Positions 1-6,564 are shown, counted from the first letter of the stretch. The stretch: 6,743 bases of DNA from Deltaproteobacteria bacterium (GCA_030606505.1 JAUWGI010000043.1:1-6743); one strand, 5' to 3'. The notes: generated by a model not told the origin, from the sequence alone. Numbers and translations: made by a program.

Positions 1-951
1 GGCATGTATCACGGCGACCGCTCCCGCAAGGAAACCCTGGTCGAGTACGGCTTCCGCCTGCCCTCAGCGCTGGACAACCGCCCCCTCAACTTCACCGAGT
101 TCGGCCAGCGCTTAAACCAGGTTGCCTATACCTCGGCCACCCCCGGAGAGTACGAGTACCAGCACAGCCGGCAGGTGGTGGAGCAGTTAGTCCGCCCCAC
201 CGGCCTCCTCGAACCAACCGTCGAAATCAAGCCCACCAGGGGGCAGATTGACGACCTCCTCGACCAGATTAAGACCAGGGTGGATAAAAAGGAGCGCTGC
301 CTGGTCACCACCCTGACCAAGCGGATGGCCGAAGAGCTGGCCGACTATCTAATCGAGATGGGCTTCAAGACCCACTACCTGCACTCCGAGATTGATACTT
401 TGGAGAGGGTAGAGATACTGCGCGACCTCCGCCTGGGCGTTTACGACGTGGTGGTGGGCATAAACCTGCTGCGGGAGGGGCTTGACCTGCCCGAGGTCAG
501 CCTGGTAGCCATCCTTGACGCCGATAAAGAGGGCTTCTTAAGGTCGGCGGGGGCTTTAATCCAGACTATGGGCCGCGCCGCCCGCCACATTGACGGCCAT
601 GTCATCATGTACGCCGATACCGTCACCAGGTCCATGCAGGCCGCCATCGACGAGGCCAGGCGCCGCCGCCAGATTCAGCAGGTTTATAATAAAGAGCACG
701 GCATTACCCCCCGCGGGATAAGGAAAGCCATCAAGGACATCACCCAGCGGGTCAAGGTCGCCGCCGATGTCCACGCCGTCTATGACGCCGCCGCCCCCCT
801 CACCAGGGAGGACATCACCCGGCTGATTAAAGAGCTGGAAGCGCAGATGAAGACCGCCGCCCGCAACCTTGAGTTCGAGAAGGCGGCCCTGATCCGTGAC
901 CGCATCATCGAGCTCAGGAAAGAGTTCGAGCCGGTAGAGATAAAAAAATGA
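1..951 (+). CDS. uvrB: UvrB, excinuclease ABC subunit B (C-terminal part, 5' end outside window)
   Basis: UvrB is the damage-verifying helicase-like subunit of bacterial nucleotide excision repair; it receives the lesion from UvrA and recruits UvrC. About 316 residues are visible, roughly the second half of a protein normally near 660-680 residues. The frame is open from the first base, so the ATG at 4 is internal. Visible parts in order (residues counted from that Met): the GDRSRK...[13 protein letters not shown] block conserved in UvrB (about 4-27), helicase motif III YTSATP (42-47), motif IV region [10 protein letters not shown] (103-112), motif V with [14 protein letters not shown] (152-165), motif [10 protein letters not shown] (187-194), and the C-terminal UVR coiled-coil hairpin (about 268-305) that contacts UvrC. 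No disruption is seen. The stop codon overlaps the start of the next small ORF (ATGA), which implies coupled translation. Identification is from recognised family motifs. Confidence 0.97.
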   Translation, partial: GMYHGDRSRKETLVEYGFRLPSALDNRPLNFTEFGQRLNQVAYTSATPGEYEYQHSRQVVEQLVRPTGLLEPTVEIKPTRGQIDDLLDQIKTRVDKKERCLVTTLTKRMAEELADYLIEMGFKTHYLHSEIDTLERVEILRDLRLGVYDVVVGINLLREGLDLPEVSLVAILDADKEGFLRSAGALIQTMGRAARHIDGHVIMYADTVTRSMQAAIDEARRRRQIQQVYNKEHGITPRGIRKAIKDITQRVKVAADVHAVYDAAAPLTREDITRLIKELEAQMKTAARNLEFEKAALIRDRIIELRKEFEPVEIKK

Positions 952-1091
952 CCAACGACGAGGAAGAGACCAGGCAGGAGCGCCGGGAAAAGAAGCTCGA
1001 GAAAAAGCGTGAGCGCATGGCCAAGCACGGCAAGAATATAGCTAAGGTTTATATGGATGCGATTATGAAGAGGTTAAAGCGGCAAAAATAG
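948..1091 (+). CDS. Small highly basic hypothetical protein (47 aa) overlapping uvrB
   Basis: I do not recognise this protein. It opens with an ATG overlapping the uvrB stop by four bases (ATGA), so it could be translated by re-initiation behind uvrB; there is no strong Shine-Dalgarno of its own. Of 47 residues, 17 are Lys or Arg and 9 are Asp or Glu. The first 22 residues are an alternating-charge stretch likely to be helical, followed by a more amphipathic segment [14 protein letters not shown] near the C-terminus. There is no signal peptide or membrane segment. Support for real coding comes from a second copy of its C-terminal 30 codons at 1547-1639: 26 of the 30 residues are identical, three of the four changes are conservative, and several base changes are silent. 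A nucleic-acid-binding role would fit the charge but is only a guess. Confidence 0.6.
   Translation: MTNDEEETRQERREKKLEKKRERMAKHGKNIAKVYMDAIMKRLKRQK
998..1091 (+). repeat. Direct repeat, copy 1 (94 bp, pairs with 1546-1639)
   Basis: By eye this segment aligns without gaps to 1546-1639, offset 548, with about 12 mismatches in 94 bases. The longest identical run is the 34 or so bases around GCTAAGGTTTATATGGATGC. It covers the last 30 codons of the 47-aa ORF and ends exactly at its stop codon (TAG here, TAA in copy 2). Similarity stops abruptly on both sides. Confidence 0.9.
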
Positions 1092-1127
1092 GTAGCATTT
1101 AAACTACGAAAAATAAAGGAGGGCAAC

Positions 1128-1535
1128 ATGATTGAGCGAGTTCATGAGCACATTATCAGCGAACTTGGTACCAACTCACGCGCGGACACGATTTTTATTC
1201 TCACCGGTGTTATCCTCAACCTGCTGGTTCTGGGCATTAATTCCGGAATAGCCTCGAGCGACCCCGGCACAGCGGCAACAATCGTAATGTTCGCGCTGGT
1301 GGCTCTTTTAATAGTGGTCAATCTGATTGTGGAACTCGGGTTAATAAGAGGCAGGCAAACCAGAGTAAAGCTGCTCAATGGGCTCTTAAAGATGTACAAG
1401 GACCAGGGTGTAGCCGATTACTATGACCAGTCGCTGCTGAGTGATTACAGGATGAGATATAACCTGTTTATGTTCGGCGTCCTCTTCATAGGTCTCGTCG
1501 CCCTTATTATACCCTTCGTACTCCTGGCAACTTAA
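1128..1535 (+). CDS. Three-TM hypothetical membrane protein (135 aa)
   Basis: I cannot assign a family. The start ATG is preceded by a strong ribosome binding site (AAAGGAGGG, 1115-1123) at good spacing, 36 nt after the stop of the small basic ORF. The N-terminal 20 residues are polar. Hydrophobic segments follow at about 21-42, 49-73 and 111-135, the last running to the C-terminus. Between segments 2 and 3 lies a soluble stretch of about 38 residues starting with the basic cluster RGRQTRVK. By the positive-inside rule this loop and the N-terminus are cytoplasmic and the C-terminus is outside. There is no cleavable signal peptide or recognisable catalytic motif. The gene sits between the two copies of a 94-bp direct repeat, so it may have been inserted next to, or duplicated with, the small basic ORF. 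Coding is well supported by RBS, length and protein composition; function is unknown. Confidence 0.85.
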   Translation: MIERVHEHIISELGTNSRADTIFILTGVILNLLVLGINSGIASSDPGTAATIVMFALVALLIVVNLIVELGLIRGRQTRVKLLNGLLKMYKDQGVADYYDQSLLSDYRMRYNLFMFGVLFIGLVALIIPFVLLAT

Positions 1536-1545
1536 TAGCCAACAC

Positions 1546-1639
1546 CGAGAAAAAGCGGGAGCGCATGGCCAAGTACGGCAAGAGCCTAGCTAAGGTTTAT
1601 ATGGATGCGATTATGAAGCGGTTAAAGAGGGGGAAGTAA
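1546..1639 (+). repeat. Direct repeat, copy 2 (94 bp, pairs with 998-1091)
   Basis: Second copy of the 94-bp segment, beginning 10 nt after the stop of the three-TM gene. It retains the reading frame of the C-terminal 30 codons of the small basic ORF up to a TAA stop, but the sequence upstream of it is unrelated to the upstream part of copy 1. Confidence 0.9.
1565..1639 (+). pseudogene. Truncated second copy of the small basic ORF (24 codons from first ATG)
   Basis: The frame matches residues 18-47 of the 47-aa ORF, with changes H to Y, N to S, I to L and Q to G. The acidic N-terminus and the original start are missing. The frame stays open upstream to about 1463, inside the end of the three-TM gene, but has no ATG, GTG or TTG before the ATG at 1565, which would give a 24-residue peptide. 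A GGGAG at 1557-1561 lies only 3 nt before that ATG. It is most simply a remnant after duplication. However, five of the twelve base changes relative to copy 1 are silent and most others conservative, so a short translated peptide cannot be excluded. Confidence 0.55.
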
Positions 1640-1697
1640 GCCGCAAACATGCCCCTTAACCCTCCTCTACCCCATTATACCCTTCCCCCCCACCCTA

Positions 1698-1717
1698 TTG
1701 ACAAGTAGGAGTATAAT
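1698..1717 (+). promoter_or_regulatory. Promoter-like hexamers upstream of the 80-aa membrane gene
   Basis: A perfect TTGACA (1698-1703) and a perfect TATAAT (1712-1717) lie 41 nt upstream of the ATG at 1758. They are separated by only 8 nt, not 16-18, so they cannot be the two halves of one normal sigma-70-type promoter. TATAAT alone would give a leader of about 34 nt, a plausible length, but no good -35 lies 17 nt above it and there is no TGn extension. I list it as the likely promoter region with low certainty about architecture. Confidence 0.4.
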
Positions 1718-1740
1718 AGCGGTAAAAACAACTATCTAGT

Positions 1741-1753
1741 GAAAGGAGGTGAT
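1741..1753 (+). promoter_or_regulatory. Very strong Shine-Dalgarno deciding the start of the 80-aa gene
   Basis: GAAAGGAGGTGAT is an uninterrupted match to the complement of the usual 16S rRNA 3' tail. The core AGGAGG (1744-1749) ends 8 nt before ATG 1758, ideal spacing. This rules out the in-frame GTG at 1749, which lies inside the SD itself. Confidence 0.9.
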
Positions 1754-1757
1754 AAAG

Positions 1758-2000
1758 ATGGCAGAGATTCCAAAGGACATGAAGTTCCTATTGTTCGGGA
1801 AAGGGGCTAAGTGGCACGCACGGAGTTCAATAGTTTTAGACTTTCTGGGCATTGCTTGTTTGATAATAGGAATCATAGCCAGTGCCATAAATAACGCCAT
1901 CGGCCTGGGAGCAATCAACTGGATACTGATAGCGATTGCGCTTATTATCTGGGGTCTTTGGGCGTGGTTAACGGCATACCATGCCGTTAAGGAAGGGTAG
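1758..2000 (+). CDS. Small two-TM hypothetical membrane protein (80 aa)
   Basis: I do not recognise this family. ATG 1758 was chosen because of the near-perfect Shine-Dalgarno before it. The N-terminal 22 residues are polar and basic (several Lys, one Arg, two His-flanked positions). Two hydrophobic segments follow, at about 23-44 and 50-77, the second Trp-rich (WGLWAW), ending in the short tail AVKEG. The charge pattern suggests both termini are cytoplasmic. There is no cysteine motif or catalytic signature. The strong RBS suggests high expression. The gene converges on ftsK, with only one base between the two stop codons, and its last codons form a perfect inverted repeat. Base composition is visibly more A+T-rich than in uvrB or ftsK. 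A small structural or regulatory membrane protein is possible, but nothing here proves a role. Confidence 0.82.
   Translation: MAEIPKDMKFLLFGKGAKWHARSSIVLDFLGIACLIIGIIASAINNAIGLGAINWILIAIALIIWGLWAWLTAYHAVKEG
1968..1990. repeat. Perfect 10-bp inverted repeat with 3-nt loop at the convergent gene ends
   Basis: Arms TTAACGGCAT and ATGCCGTTAA are exact reverse complements separated by ACC. The repeat lies within codons 71-78 of the 80-aa gene and, read on the other strand, begins 12 nt past the ftsK stop codon. Neither side is followed by a T-run, so it is not a classical intrinsic terminator. It could still act as an RNA 3'-end hairpin or a protein-binding palindrome. Confidence 0.75.
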
Positions 2001-2001
2001 C

Positions 2002-4194
2002 CTAGACCTCTTCCCCTTCTCCCTCCTCCTCCTCAAGCTGCTCCATAATGCGCGCTGCGCGGGGGTAGCCGATGCGCAGCCGCCGCTGCAAAAAAGACGT
2101 TGATATATGGCCGTGTTCCTCGGCCAGCTGCCGGGCGGCTTCCATCAGCGGGTCGGCGGGGAAGCTTCCCCTCCCGGCCATAGTCGTGGTAATCTCCTCA
2201 ATCCTGGGCATAATCGCCTCTTCGCTCTTCTGGCTGTTCCAGAAGTAGACCAGCCTCTCCACCTCGGCATCGGAGACATAGCACCCCTGCAGGCGCTTGG
2301 GCTTGGCCACCTCGGTGGGCATATAGAGCATATCTCCCCGGCCCAGCAGTTTCTCCGCCCCACCCATATCCAGGATGGTGCGCGAATCGACCTGGGAGGT
2401 GACGGCAAAGCTGATGCGGGTGGGGAAGTTGGCCTTAATCAAGCCCGTAACCACGTCAACAGATGGGCGTTGTGTGGCCACGATGAGGTGAATGCCGGTA
2501 GCCCGGGCAAGCTGCGCCAGGCGGCAGAGGACGTGCTCCACCTCGTCAAAGCCGGCCATCATTAAATCGGCAAGCTCGTCAATGACCAGCACCAGGTAAG
2601 GGAGTCTCTCCTCTCCCTCTTTGTTCTTGTTGTAACCCTCGATGTTGCGGACGCCGGCGGTAGCCAGCTTCTGGTACCGCTTGTCCATCTCCTGGTTGAG
2701 CCAGCGCAGTGTGCCTATGGCTTTTTGAGTATCAACGATGACGGGGGTGGCCAGGTGAGGTATGCTGTTAAACGAGGTCAGCTCCACCCGCTTGGGGTCA
2801 ATCATAAAAAACTGCACCTCGCTGGGCGGGGTATGCATCAGCAGGCAGCAGATGCTGGAATTCAGACAGACCGTCTTGCCGCTACCGGTAGCCCCGGCGA
2901 TAAGCAGGTGGGGCATTTTAGACAGGTCACCGGCCACTGCCTCCCCGCCGGCACCCTTGCCCAGTGCCAGCGCTAACTTGGACTTGGCGGTTATCTTCTG
3001 GAAGGCGCTGGTCTCCATTACCCCCCGCAGGCTGACCATACCGTAGATGGTATTGGGCACCTCAATCCCCACCACCGATTTACCCGGCACCGGGGCTTCA
3101 ATCCTGATGCTGGGTGCCGCCAGGGCCAGCGCCAGGTCGTTGGCCAGTGAGGTAATCCTCTCCACCTTAACCCTGGTCTTGGACACCTCCTCCTGCCTGA
3201 CCTGGATATTGCCGTCCCTGTCCCGCTCCTTTATCTCCTTCATCTTCCGGTCCCAGCCCGGCTCGATGCCAAACTGGGTAACGGTGGGACCGGCGTTTAT
3301 CTGCACCACTTTAGCCTCAACACCATAGCTGGCCAGCGCGTCTTCGATAATCTTGGCCCGCTGCATGTTATCGGCCTGCCCGAACTCGACATCGGGCACA
3401 CTATCCAGAATATCGATAGGGGGCAACCGCCAGCCGTCAACCATAACCAGCGACGGTGATTCGCCGTATTTCTTCCATACCTCCTGGGCCACCTGCCTGA
3501 GTTCCTGCTGCGCCGTGGTAGGGGCCAGCGCCGGGGTCGGAACTTCGGGCTCTCTGGCTAGTGGCGGCTGGGGCACAATCACCGGAGGCGGGGCCATTAC
3601 CGGGGGCGGCTCCGGCTTCTCAGCAGTGGGAGATTCAACATAGGTCTCCGGCTTGGGGGCGGGGCGTTCCCTGAGCTTTCTGCCTACCCAGGAGAAAAAC
3701 CTGGCCACAAGCCGCCAGCAAACGCCGGGAGCGACCAGGATAAAGCCTAAAATTACCATCCCCAGCAGGCGCAGAATACCCAGAGCAACGTTAGCCCCGA
3801 TAATACCCTGCCCGAAGCTGCCCCCCACCCCCCAGAAGGCCATTATTCCCCAGGCCACCAGGATAAAGGCGACACCACCCAGCCACTGGTTCCAGTGGTA
3901 GATAAAGGAGAGCACCCTCTGCCCCCACAATATTCCCATCAGCACGCCAAAGGCTATGACCAGGAAGGCCAGCCCCCAGCCGAACAGGGCCAGGGTGTCG
4001 CCCCAGACGCTGGCCGCCCAGGCGGTAATCGTCGACCAGTGCCAGAACGCCAGGGCAACGATAATCACCGCCAGTATCAGGCGGCGCACCGGCGGCAGCC
4101 AGATGAAACGGAAAAACCGCTTCCAGCCCGATTCACCCCTGGCTCCGGACTCTCCTCTCGGCTGGCGCTTAGCCTTAGCCTTCTTTCTAGCCAT
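2002..4194 (-). CDS. ftsK: FtsK/SpoIIIE DNA translocase
   Basis: Membrane-anchored hexameric ATPase that pumps chromosomal DNA through the division septum and promotes chromosome segregation or dimer resolution. The 730-residue length is near B. subtilis SpoIIIE and far shorter than E. coli FtsK. In order: a Lys/Arg-rich cytoplasmic N-terminus; about four TM segments (roughly 36-53, 68-92, 103-124, 133-160); a Pro-rich linker (about 176-228); the alpha domain (about 230-360); the RecA-like beta domain with Walker A GATGSGKT (434-441) and Walker B VLVIDE (535-540), followed by IVATQRPSVDVVTG; and the winged-helix gamma domain (about 676-722) with RRLRIGYPRAARIMEQLE, the DNA-sequence-reading element. 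An acidic tail ends the protein. An unusually charged stretch (about 317-345) interrupts the alpha domain. The start lies 7 nt after the rnj stop, so it is the third gene of the operon. The rnj-ftsK neighbourhood is also found in Firmicutes and Actinobacteria. Confidence 0.97.
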   Translation of the reverse strand: MARKKAKAKRQPRGESGARGESGWKRFFRFIWLPPVRRLILAVIIVALAFWHWSTITAWAASVWGDTLALFGWGLAFLVIAFGVLMGILWGQRVLSFIYHWNQWLGGVAFILVAWGIMAFWGVGGSFGQGIIGANVALGILRLLGMVILGFILVAPGVCWRLVARFFSWVGRKLRERPAPKPETYVESPTAEKPEPPPVMAPPPVIVPQPPLAREPEVPTPALAPTTAQQELRQVAQEVWKKYGESPSLVMVDGWRLPPIDILDSVPDVEFGQADNMQRAKIIEDALASYGVEAKVVQINAGPTVTQFGIEPGWDRKMKEIKERDRDGNIQVRQEEVSKTRVKVERITSLANDLALALAAPSIRIEAPVPGKSVVGIEVPNTIYGMVSLRGVMETSAFQKITAKSKLALALGKGAGGEAVAGDLSKMPHLLIAGATGSGKTVCLNSSICCLLMHTPPSEVQFFMIDPKRVELTSFNSIPHLATPVIVDTQKAIGTLRWLNQEMDKRYQKLATAGVRNIEGYNKNKEGEERLPYLVLVIDELADLMMAGFDEVEHVLCRLAQLARATGIHLIVATQRPSVDVVTGLIKANFPTRISFAVTSQVDSRTILDMGGAEKLLGRGDMLYMPTEVAKPKRLQGCYVSDAEVERLVYFWNSQKSEEAIMPRIEEITTTMAGRGSFPADPLMEAARQLAEEHGHISTSFLQRRLRIGYPRAARIMEQLEEEEGEGEEV

Positions 4195-4201
4195 ATAAAG
4201 C

Positions 4202-5860
4202 CTATACCTTCACCATAACCGGCAGAATCATGGGGCGGCGCTTGGTCTGGTCGTAGTAGAATTTATGTAATATATCCCTGACCTTGGCGTAGATAAAGCC
4301 CCAGTCAGCCGGGCGGACACCGCTGTGGTCCAAGGCTCGAGCTACTATGTCACGGCTAGCCTCTATCATATCCTTGGCCTCCCTGGTATCGACAAAACCC
4401 CGGGAGACAATATCGGGACGCCCTACCAGCTTGCCGGTCTGGCGGTTAACGGTGATAATCACCATAACAATGCCGTCCCGCGACAGCATCCTCCGGTCAC
4501 GTAAAACCACGGTGCCGACACCACCCACGCTCAGACCGTCCACATAGACATTGCCCGAGCTGACCTTGCCGGTTATCTTCCCCGACCACTGGCCGAGCTC
4601 AAGGATATCGCCGTCTTCCAGCAAAAAGACATTCTTCTCCGGGATACCCACCGACTGGGCTAACTTGGCATGGAGACTGAGGTGACGGAACTCGCCGTGA
4701 ATGGGCATAAAGAAGCGGGGCTTGACCAGATTCAACAGCAGCTTCAACTCTTCCTGGCTGCCGTGCCCGTGGACATGAACCTGGGCCACCTTATCGTATA
4801 GCACCTGAGCCCCCTGCCGGAAGAGGTTGTCCACGGTGCGGTTGATGAGGGCTTCGTTGCCAGGGACGGGGGTGGCTGACAGCACCACTGTATCCCCCCG
4901 CAAAACATGAACATGGCGATGGTCGCGGTTGGCGATGCGGACCAGAGCCGAGGTCGGTTCCCCCTGACTGCCGGTGGTGACAAAGACCACCTTATTATGG
5001 GGCGTATTCTTTAGTTCATCTATCCGGGCCAGTATGCCGTCGGGAGCCTTGAGATAGCCCAGCTCCAGGGTCATTTTCACTATATCAGTCATACTCCGCC
5101 CGATAATAAACACCCGCCGCTCATGCTTGGCAGCGGCGTCAATAACCTGCTGAATGCGGGACACCAGCGAGGAGAAGGTGGTCACAATCACCCGGCCCGG
5201 CGCATCGGCCATGACCCGGTCCAGGGTCTCACCCACCAGCCTCTCCGACGGGGTATAACCGGGGAGCTCGGCATAGGTGGAATCTGACAGCAATAGCAAT
5301 ACCCCCTGTGATCCCAGCTGAGCCAGCCGGGAAAGGTCGGTCGGCTTGCCATCTACCGGGGTGTAATCGAGCTTAAAATCCCCGCTGTGGACAATGGTGC
5401 CCAGCGGGGTATGAATAATCAGACCGGCGGCGTCAGGTATGCTGTGGCAAACGTGGAAGAACTCCACCTTGAACCTGCCCAGGTTCACCTGACCGCCATA
5501 GGGCACCACCTTGAGCTTGGCCCCGGCCAGTGCCCTTCTCTCCTTGAGCTTCACCGAGATAAGCCCGTTGGTAAGCTTGGTGGAATAGACCGGCACCTCA
5601 AGCTGGGGCAGGAGGTAAGGCAAGGCGCCGATATGGTCTTCATGACCATGGGTGATAACTATGCCCCTTATCTTCTCCTTATTCTCCAGCAGGTAGCTGA
5701 TGTCGGGGATTACCAGGTCAATACCCAGCATTTCCTCCCCGGGGAACATCAGCCCGGAATCAATAATGATGATGTCGTTCTCGTACTCCATCAACATCAT
5801 ATTCTTGCCGATTTCAGATAGCCCCCCCAGGGGGATTATTTTTAACTTTGATTTAGCCAT
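4202..5860 (-). CDS. rnj: Ribonuclease J (metallo-beta-lactamase/beta-CASP)
   Basis: RNase J is a Zn-dependent 5'-3' exo- and endoribonuclease that matures rRNA and decays mRNA. The 552 residues match the usual family length of about 555. Visible elements: N-terminal PLGGLSEIGKN (10-20); metal motif HGHEDH (71-76); H139 in HVCHSIPD; D161 in HSGDFK; the beta-CASP insert starting near LSDSTYAE (191-198) and including TTGSQGEPTSAL (295-306); HVHGHGSQEE (362-371); IHGEFRHL (387-394) with the last metal-ligand His; and a complete C-terminal domain ending in RRPMILPVMVKV. All catalytic residues I would expect are present. The ATG is preceded at 7 nt by AGGTG (5868-5872 on the complement), which overlaps the stop codon of the upstream UDG gene. 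Second gene of the UDG-rnj-ftsK operon; with one paralogue visible I cannot tell J1 from J2. Confidence 0.96.
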   Translation of the reverse strand: MAKSKLKIIPLGGLSEIGKNMMLMEYENDIIIIDSGLMFPGEEMLGIDLVIPDISYLLENKEKIRGIVITHGHEDHIGALPYLLPQLEVPVYSTKLTNGLISVKLKERRALAGAKLKVVPYGGQVNLGRFKVEFFHVCHSIPDAAGLIIHTPLGTIVHSGDFKLDYTPVDGKPTDLSRLAQLGSQGVLLLLSDSTYAELPGYTPSERLVGETLDRVMADAPGRVIVTTFSSLVSRIQQVIDAAAKHERRVFIIGRSMTDIVKMTLELGYLKAPDGILARIDELKNTPHNKVVFVTTGSQGEPTSALVRIANRDHRHVHVLRGDTVVLSATPVPGNEALINRTVDNLFRQGAQVLYDKVAQVHVHGHGSQEELKLLLNLVKPRFFMPIHGEFRHLSLHAKLAQSVGIPEKNVFLLEDGDILELGQWSGKITGKVSSGNVYVDGLSVGGVGTVVLRDRRMLSRDGIVMVIITVNRQTGKLVGRPDIVSRGFVDTREAKDMIEASRDIVARALDHSGVRPADWGFIYAKVRDILHKFYYDQTKRRPMILPVMVKV

Positions 5861-5870
5861 TATCTTTCAC

Positions 5871-6467
5871 CTAAAACATACTTAATTGCTCTGGCTCCTG
5901 CTTTGCCTCTGCCACGCCTCCGGCTTCAGCCAGCAGGGATGGAATCTTGAGCATATCCGCCTCTATAGCCTGGCGCAAGCTTGCCTGGTGCAGCGCCGCC
6001 GCCGGGTGGTACATGGCGTAGTAGATAACATTATCCCGCTTCTGGACCGTGCCGTGAATCTTACTGATACTCTTGCCGGGGAAGAACATCGCCATGGAGT
6101 AACGCCCCAGGGTTACAATCATCTCGGGGCCAATTATCTCAATCTGGCGTTTCAGCCACTGACGGCAGTTTTGGATCTCCGAAGGCAAAGGGTCACGGTT
6201 TCCCTGGGGGCGGCACTTAATCACATTGGCAATATAGACCTGCTGCCGCGTTAGTCCGATAGAAGCCAGCAATTCGTCCAGAAACTTCCCCGCCGGCCCG
6301 ACAAAGGGGCGCCCCTGCTGGTCTTCGTGCCAGCCTGGTGCCTCGCCGATAAACATTATGGCGGCATCCTCCGCCCCCTCACCCGGCACCACCTTGTTCC
6401 GATATTTAGCTATCTCGCACTGCTGGCAACGCTCGATTTCTTGGCAAAGCTCGCTCAGAGCTGACAT
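5871..6467 (-). CDS. Type 4 (Fe-S) uracil-DNA glycosylase
   Basis: Family 4 UDG (UDGa) removes uracil, mostly from cytosine deamination, to begin base excision repair. The 198 residues fit the family length of about 200. The four [4Fe-4S] ligands appear as C14-x2-C17, C85 and C101, the spacing typical of the family; C8 is extra. Motif 1 GEAPG (41-45) with the downstream GRPFVGPAGKFLDELL, the NVIKCRPQGNRDP region (81-93) and motif 2 HPAA (154-157) form the uracil pocket and catalytic loops. The C-terminal tail after residue 180 is disordered-looking and ends in QLSMF, which resembles a sliding-clamp binding pentapeptide. ATG 6467 is supported by AAAAGG 9 nt upstream (6477-6482). First gene of the operon, transcribed from the promoter at 6487-6515; the stop codon lies inside the RNase J ribosome binding site, suggesting translational coupling. 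Confidence 0.95.
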   Translation of the reverse strand: MSALSELCQEIERCQQCEIAKYRNKVVPGEGAEDAAIMFIGEAPGWHEDQQGRPFVGPAGKFLDELLASIGLTRQQVYIANVIKCRPQGNRDPLPSEIQNCRQWLKRQIEIIGPEMIVTLGRYSMAMFFPGKSISKIHGTVQKRDNVIYYAMYHPAAALHQASLRQAIEADMLKIPSLLAEAGGVAEAKQEPEQLSMF

Positions 6468-6486
6468 ATTAACCAGCCTTTTGATT

Positions 6487-6515
6487 ATGATATCACGGGC
6501 AATATGTCAAGTCAA
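6487..6515 (-). promoter_or_regulatory. Extended -10 promoter of the UDG-rnj-ftsK operon
   Basis: On the minus strand, -35 TTGACT (6510-6515) and -10 TATCAT (6487-6492), each 5/6 to consensus, are 17 nt apart. A TGA directly before the -10 gives the extended -10 motif. Initiation would be near 6480, leaving a leader of only about 13 nt. A second overlapping TTGACA (6505-6510) with CATAAT 15 nt on (6484-6489) could give an alternative start. Confidence 0.7.
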
Positions 6516-6564
6516 TTTAGTTATTTTTTCCCACCCGCCCCCCTTTTTACCAGTTCTCTATCTT

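Noticed and set aside
1092..1110. GTAG...CTAC small inverted repeat before the three-TM gene
   Set aside because: A four-base stem with an 8-nt loop is not distinguishable from chance.
1463..1639. Frameshift fusion of the three-TM gene with the truncated basic ORF
   Set aside because: A -1 shift would join the frames, but no slippery heptamer or stimulatory structure is visible near the stop at 1533-1535.
1695..1719. Inverted repeat CTATT/AATAG around the promoter-like hexamers
   Set aside because: Only five pairs across a 15-nt gap; expected by chance and overlaps the -10 sequence.
1749..1757. Upstream GTG start for the 80-aa membrane gene
   Set aside because: The GTG is part of the Shine-Dalgarno itself and has no RBS; ATG 1758 has ideal spacing.
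2107..2565. Long open frame on the plus strand (152 codons)
   Set aside because: It lies antisense inside the conserved ATPase part of ftsK; Gly/His-rich shadow translation without RBS.
5387..5821. Plus-strand open frame of 144 codons
   Set aside because: Antisense to the metal-binding part of RNase J; shadow of a strongly conserved gene.
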